DNA from: JAYOFM01 sp038117225
GTDB lineage: Bacteria > Pseudomonadota > Alphaproteobacteria > Rhodospirillales > Casp-alpha2
Direction: 5' to 3'
Length of the DNA stretch: 54,755 bases
Assembly (NCBI GenBank): GCA_038117225.1
Contig: JAYOFM010000008.1
Coordinates: 1 to 54,755, forward strand
Shown here: positions 51,923 to 54,755 of the stretch, in pieces
Layout of the letters: each line of letters opens with the position of its first letter
How positions within the stretch are numbered: the stretch's first letter is position 1
Made by a program: the position numbers and the translations under genes
The notes under the pieces: generated by a model
What the model was told of the DNA's origin: nothing
Seen by the model: the letters and a program-made list of their open reading frames with translations, nothing else
Database searches by the model: none

Positions 51923-52941
51923 CCGCGCCGCCGCCCCTCGCCCACGGCGGCAACCTCGCCGATGCGGAAGCCCGCTTCGGACGCCCGACGGATGGGTGGT
52001 TGGACCTGTCCACCGGGATCAACCCCAACGCCTACCCGGTCTCCGGTATCGACGAGGACAACTGGCACCGGTTGCCGGAAAGCGGCGAGACATTGGCGCT
52101 GGCTGAAATCGCCCGCCAGTTCTTTGGCGCACCTCCTGATGCCGCGGTCGTACCGACGCCGGGAACGCAAGCCGCGTTGCAGATTCTGCCGCTATTGCGC
52201 GGACCGTCCCGCGTCGCCGTCATCGGCCCGACCTATGCCGAGCATGCACGCTGCTGGCGTCTCGCCGGCCACGACGTTCGGGAGGTCGACGAAGTGTCAA
52301 TTCCGGACGACGCGGACGTGGTCGTCATCGTCAATCCGAATAACCCGGACGGGCGCGTCGTCAAACCGGATGACCTGGCCCGCCGGGCAGCATCGCTCGG
52401 AAAGCGCGGCGGCTGGTTGATCATCGACGAAGCATTCGCCGACGGGGTTCCTGAAATCAGTGTTGCGCCTCATTGCCCGATGCCCGGCCTTCTGGTGTTG
52501 CGCTCGTTCGGTAAGTTTTTTGGCCTCGCGGGCATCCGTCTCGGTTTTGTTCTATGCGCGCCAACACTCGGCCATATGCTGGCAACGCGGTTGGGCCCCT
52601 GGTCGGTTTCCGGCCCGGCCATCGGTATCGGACGGCAGGCATACGCCGATCAAGCGTGGACCGACGGTACGCGCGCCGCGATCGCTGAAAATCAGCGCGC
52701 CATGGACACCGTGCTGACGCGCCACGGCCTGAGCATCATCGGCGGCACCGGCCTGTTCCGGCTTATCCGGCACGCGCCGGCCGCGCCGTTGCAAGTGGCA
52801 CTCGCCACGAGCGGTATTTGGACCCGTGTGTTCGACGAACGCCCTGATTGGATGCGGCTCGGCGTCCCCGGCAACGCGGACGACCTGATACGGCTCGATG
52901 GTGGGCTCGGCGCCGCGCTCCGGCTCCTCGATACGGGCTGA
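51919..52941 (+). CDS. cobD: Threonine-phosphate decarboxylase (cobalamin pathway)
   Basis: This 340-residue PLP enzyme (called CobC in Pseudomonas nomenclature) makes the aminopropanol phosphate of the cobalamin nucleotide loop. Features are the start APPPLAHGGNLADAEARFG, LDLSTGINPNAYPV, the VVIVNPNNPDGR motif, the DEAFAD motif, and the PLP Lys in LRSFGKFFGLAGIRLGF. The start codon is GTG at 51919, overlapping the previous stop; the longer upstream frame is a shadow. No other cobalamin gene is in the window, so the pathway must be encoded elsewhere, or the enzyme acts as a histidinol-phosphate-like aminotransferase. Confidence 0.85.
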   Translation: MTAPPPLAHGGNLADAEARFGRPTDGWLDLSTGINPNAYPVSGIDEDNWHRLPESGETLALAEIARQFFGAPPDAAVVPTPGTQAALQILPLLRGPSRVAVIGPTYAEHARCWRLAGHDVREVDEVSIPDDADVVVIVNPNNPDGRVVKPDDLARRAASLGKRGGWLIIDEAFADGVPEISVAPHCPMPGLLVLRSFGKFFGLAGIRLGFVLCAPTLGHMLATRLGPWSVSGPAIGIGRQAYADQAWTDGTRAAIAENQRAMDTVLTRHGLSIIGGTGLFRLIRHAPAAPLQVALATSGIWTRVFDERPDWMRLGVPGNADDLIRLDGGLGAALRLLDTG

Positions 52942-53019
52942 TCACGACTTGCGCGGGCGGCTTGTTGGCTTATGCTCGCCAGACAACTTCGCCGGGGCAC
53001 GGTGGCAGGGAGGGAAACG

Positions 53020-53649
53020 ATGATCGATCTGTATACCTGGGCGACGCCGAACGGCCGCAAGGTGTCCATCATGCTGGAGGAATTGGGTCTCGATTACACC
53101 GTTCACGAGATCAAGCTGCCCGACGGCGCCCAACACGCGCCGGAATATCTGGCCATCAGCCCGAATGGTAAAATTCCCGCCATCGTCGACTCGGACGGAC
53201 CGGGTGGCGAGCCGCTCGCGCAGTTCGAATCAGGGGCCATCCTGATCTATCTGGCCGAGAAGACGGGCAGCGATTTGCTCCCGACGGAGCCCCGCCTGCG
53301 CGCCACGACCATGCAGTGGCTGATGTTTCAGATGGGCGGCGTCGGTCCGATGATCGGCCAGGCCCACCACTTTCTTTTCAATCCGAAGGAAATCGTCCCC
53401 TACGGCCAGAAGCGCTATCACAACGAAACCAAGCGCCTCTACGGGGTGCTCGACAAGCATCTGGCCGACAACACTTATCTGGCGGGCGATATCTATACCA
53501 TCGCCGATATCGCCACCTACCCCTGGATCGCCCGCTACCCGCGTCATCAGGTGGACCTGGACGAGTTTCCCAACGTCAAACGCTGGTTCGATCTGTTGAG
53601 CAAGCGCCCGGCGGTGGAAAAAGGCATGGCTGTGCCGTTCCTCAATTGA
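53020..53649 (+). CDS. Glutathione S-transferase (nu/Ure2-like)
   Basis: This 209-residue GST has the thioredoxin-like N-terminal domain MIDLYTWATPNGRKVSIMLEELG. The TPNG motif replaces a catalytic Tyr/Ser, as in the YfcG/YghU nu class. The GSH-binding loop ISPNGKIPAIVD and QFESGAILIYLAEKTG (Glu-Ser) follow. The helical C-terminal domain contains NTYLAGDIYTIADIATYPW. YfcG-type enzymes act as disulfide-bond reductases with GSH. The ATG at 53020 follows GGGAGGGAA. It is followed after 10 bases by the YbaK gene. Confidence 0.92.
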   Translation: MIDLYTWATPNGRKVSIMLEELGLDYTVHEIKLPDGAQHAPEYLAISPNGKIPAIVDSDGPGGEPLAQFESGAILIYLAEKTGSDLLPTEPRLRATTMQWLMFQMGGVGPMIGQAHHFLFNPKEIVPYGQKRYHNETKRLYGVLDKHLADNTYLAGDIYTIADIATYPWIARYPRHQVDLDEFPNVKRWFDLLSKRPAVEKGMAVPFLN

Positions 53650-53659
53650 GGCTGAAACC

Positions 53660-54226
53660 ATGAGCGCACTCGAAAACGATTCCGTAAAACGCGTCCGTCA
53701 GGTTCTGGTTGATGCCGGCCTCGGCGACCGGGTGATCGAGTTGGCGGAAACCGCGCGCACCGCCGAGGATGCCGCCGCCTCGGTCGGCTGTGAATTGGGC
53801 GCCATCGTCAAGTCGCTGGCCTTCATCATCGGCAGCCGAACCGTGCTAGCCTTAGTCGCCGGCGACCATCGATGCGTCGAGGCGGCGTTGCCCCGATGCC
53901 TGAACATACAAGGCGCGCCGCGCCGGCCCGGCGCCAACGAGGTCAAGGGCATGACCGGCTTTACCATCGGCGGCGTCGCGCCCATCGGCCTGGTCCGCCC
54001 GCTGCCCATCGCCATCGACCGGTCGCTGAAGCGTTTCGAGACCCTGTACGCCGCCGCCGGCCACCCGCATTGCGTCTTTCCACTCAGTTTCGACGAACTG
54101 CGGCGCCTGACCGACGGCATTGTCAGTTGGAACATCGCAACGCCGCTGGACAAGAACGCCCCGGGCCCCGCTCCGCTAGCGCGTTCGCGCACCTTCGCGC
54201 GCGCGGCGGAGAATTCCGACGGCTGA
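53660..54226 (+). CDS. YbaK/EbsC-family aminoacyl-tRNA deacylase
   Basis: This 188-residue protein has the YbaK fold that hydrolyses mischarged tRNA, such as Cys-tRNA-Pro or Ala-tRNA-Pro. Typical elements are CELGAIVKSLAFIIG (catalytic Lys near residue 57), VAGDHRC, the PGANEVKGMTGFTIGGVAPIG segment near residue 93 and the FPLSFDELRRLTDG end. It probably acts in trans as a free-standing editing factor. It ends the plus-strand gene run, 50 bases before tRNA-Ser. Specificity among YbaK, ProX and related subgroups is not decided. Confidence 0.9.
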   Translation: MSALENDSVKRVRQVLVDAGLGDRVIELAETARTAEDAAASVGCELGAIVKSLAFIIGSRTVLALVAGDHRCVEAALPRCLNIQGAPRRPGANEVKGMTGFTIGGVAPIGLVRPLPIAIDRSLKRFETLYAAAGHPHCVFPLSFDELRRLTDGIVSWNIATPLDKNAPGPAPLARSRTFARAAENSDG

Positions 54227-54276
54227 ACCGCGCGCGGCTTGACGATGCATGCGGTGCTGGGTACGACTGCACCGAC

Positions 54277-54367
54277 GGACAGGTGGCCGAGCGGCTGAAG
54301 GCGCTCCCCTGCTAAGGGAGTATACCTCAAAAGGGTATCGTGGGTTCGAATCCCACCCTGTCCGCCA
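54277..54367 (+). tRNA. tRNA-Ser (anticodon GCU)
   Basis: The acceptor stem GGACAGG (54277-54283) pairs with CCTGTCC (54357-54363), followed by discriminator G and encoded CCA. The anticodon stem CTCCC/GGGAG encloses the loop CTGCTAA with anticodon GCT at 54311-54313. A long variable arm (about 54321-54339, TATACC..GGGTAT) is typical of serine tRNA. The T arm is GTGGGTTCGAATCCCAC. It reads serine codons AGC and AGU. Confidence 0.96.
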
Positions 54368-54406
54368 ATATTAACTTATTGATATAATTATATAAATTAA
54401 TATTGG
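54365..54406. repeat. AT-rich inverted repeat starting at the tRNA CCA end
   Basis: CCAATATTAA (54365-54374) is exactly complementary to TTAATATTGG (54397-54406) with a 22-base AT-rich loop. The left arm uses the CC of the encoded CCA end. It may serve as a transcription end or 3' processing signal. A ten-base direct repeat of the tRNA 3' part (TCCCACCCTG, 54351-54360) recurs at 54410-54419 right behind it, as in tRNA-associated att sites. Confidence 0.6.
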
Positions 54407-54419
54407 TTGTCCCACCCTG

Positions 54420-54526
54420 AATTCTAGCACCCATGCTGGTGTTCATTCGGGGGAGAATTCGGCTCCGGGCGACTAGCCGCTAATGTATCGTTTGCGGCGG
54501 CACAGCCCGCACCCACGACCCTGCGA
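54420..54526. other. Non-coding stretch behind the tRNA
   Basis: Roughly one hundred bases between the direct repeat and the hydrolase remnant hold no gene I can support. Two GAATTC hexamers near 54418 and 54456 are the only noticeable repetition. Confidence 0.3.
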
Positions 54527-54698
54527 TTATGGCAGCTCTGGTGCCGTATCAATCATGCCGCCGGAGGTGGTCCGTGGATCTCGGACGGGCCAACAGCCGC
54601 GTTCGGCCTGATGGAAGAAGTCGATGATCGCGGCGTTGAAGGCGGCGGGTTCCTCCAGGTTGATTGTGTGTCCCGTATTGGGGATGACCACGAGGCCG
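54527..54698 (-). pseudogene. 3' remnant of an alpha/beta hydrolase gene
   Basis: Read on the minus strand this gives GLVVIPNTGHTINLEEPAAFN then AAIIDFFHQAERGCW and a stop at 54529-54527. It is a clear alpha/beta hydrolase C-terminus with the catalytic histidine in NTGHTINLE. Upstream of GLVV the frame stays open to the window edge, but the residues (CRPLWAWPWNTSS) no longer look like a hydrolase. On the plus strand an ATG at 54700 opens a Lys-rich frame (MKYSKAKPKADGKPQVDLA) that runs off the window. A rearrangement junction near 54695 is the simplest reading. Confidence 0.5.
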
Positions 54699-54699
54699 G

Positions 54700-54755
54700 A
54701 TGAAGTATTCCAAGGCCAAGCCCAAAGCGGACGGCAAGCCTCAGGTGGACCTGGC
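54700..54755 (+). CDS. Possible start of an unknown gene, cut by the window edge
   Basis: An ATG at 54700 opens a frame reading MKYSKAKPKADGKPQVDLA to the last base. The lysine-rich, low-bias composition looks more like a real N-terminus than a shadow, but there is no good ribosome-binding site and only 18 codons are visible. The product cannot be named. Confidence 0.25.
   Translation, partial: MKYSKAKPKADGKPQVDL

Noticed and set aside
54549..54737. 62-residue minus-strand frame starting MPSALGLALEY
   Set aside because: The adjacent frame encodes a recognisable hydrolase C-terminus; this one is its shadow.

Overview
The window is a GC-rich, gene-dense chromosomal segment that looks like an alphaproteobacterium, most likely from the Rhodospirillales. 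The evidence is the IscR-led Suf operon headed by cysE, an EipB (DUF1849) protein, a PAS_5-type protein, the rne/amidase/PBP1A/prfB neighbourhood, and a stand-alone bacterial cereblon-like (CULT) protein of the kind known from Magnetospirillum. Nothing shows a plasmid or prophage backbone. There is one tRNA gene, and no rRNA gene or CRISPR array was seen.

Layout. (1) 3-10238: a DUF983 protein converges on a long minus-strand iron-sulfur operon: cysE, iscR, two NifS/IscS-type cysteine desulfurases, sufB, sufC, sufD, sufS, sufT, an A-type carrier and a [2Fe-2S] ferredoxin. It is preceded by a sigma70-like promoter whose -35 lies inside a good type-1 IscR box. (2) 10344-17000: an alpha/beta hydrolase, anmK, tyrS and a very large AsmA/YhdP-like protein. 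(3) 17066-25483: glnE, a MaoC-like dehydratase and a Bcp peroxiredoxin in tandem, then an EamA transporter, a PAS_5 protein, an unknown 194-residue protein, an M81 peptidase and an orphan FliL-like protein. (4) 25487-38716: prfB with an intact programmed +1 frameshift, an aldo/keto reductase, PBP1A, a hybrid histidine kinase that has lost its phospho-acceptor (DHp) segment, an AMIN-amidase, RNase E and a class I aminotransferase. (5) 38720-45148: cell-envelope functions, namely a GGT-like lipoprotein, an M48/TPR protease, a DUF3047 lipoprotein, a DsbA-like protein, a PDZ-only secreted protein and EipB. (6) 45287-48058: wecB-wecC for UDP-ManNAcA and a small secreted protein. (7) 48059-48550: an AT-richer gap before the CULT-domain protein. 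(8) 49050-54226: a plus-strand run of an N-acyl-D-amino-acid deacylase, a beta-hydroxyacid-type dehydrogenase, a PGPGW membrane protein, a threonine-phosphate decarboxylase, a GST and a YbaK deacylase. It ends in tRNA-Ser(GCU), followed by an inverted repeat and a 3' remnant of an alpha/beta hydrolase.

The clearest functional module is the Suf operon. Cysteine supply (CysE), sulfur mobilisation (three desulfurases), scaffold (SufBCD), carriers and a client ferredoxin appear to be controlled by IscR feedback. A second theme is envelope construction and quality control. The most unusual items are the CULT protein, the kinase with the DHp deletion and the IscR-box promoter. I did not find convincing evidence of a wholly new multi-gene defence or mobile system.
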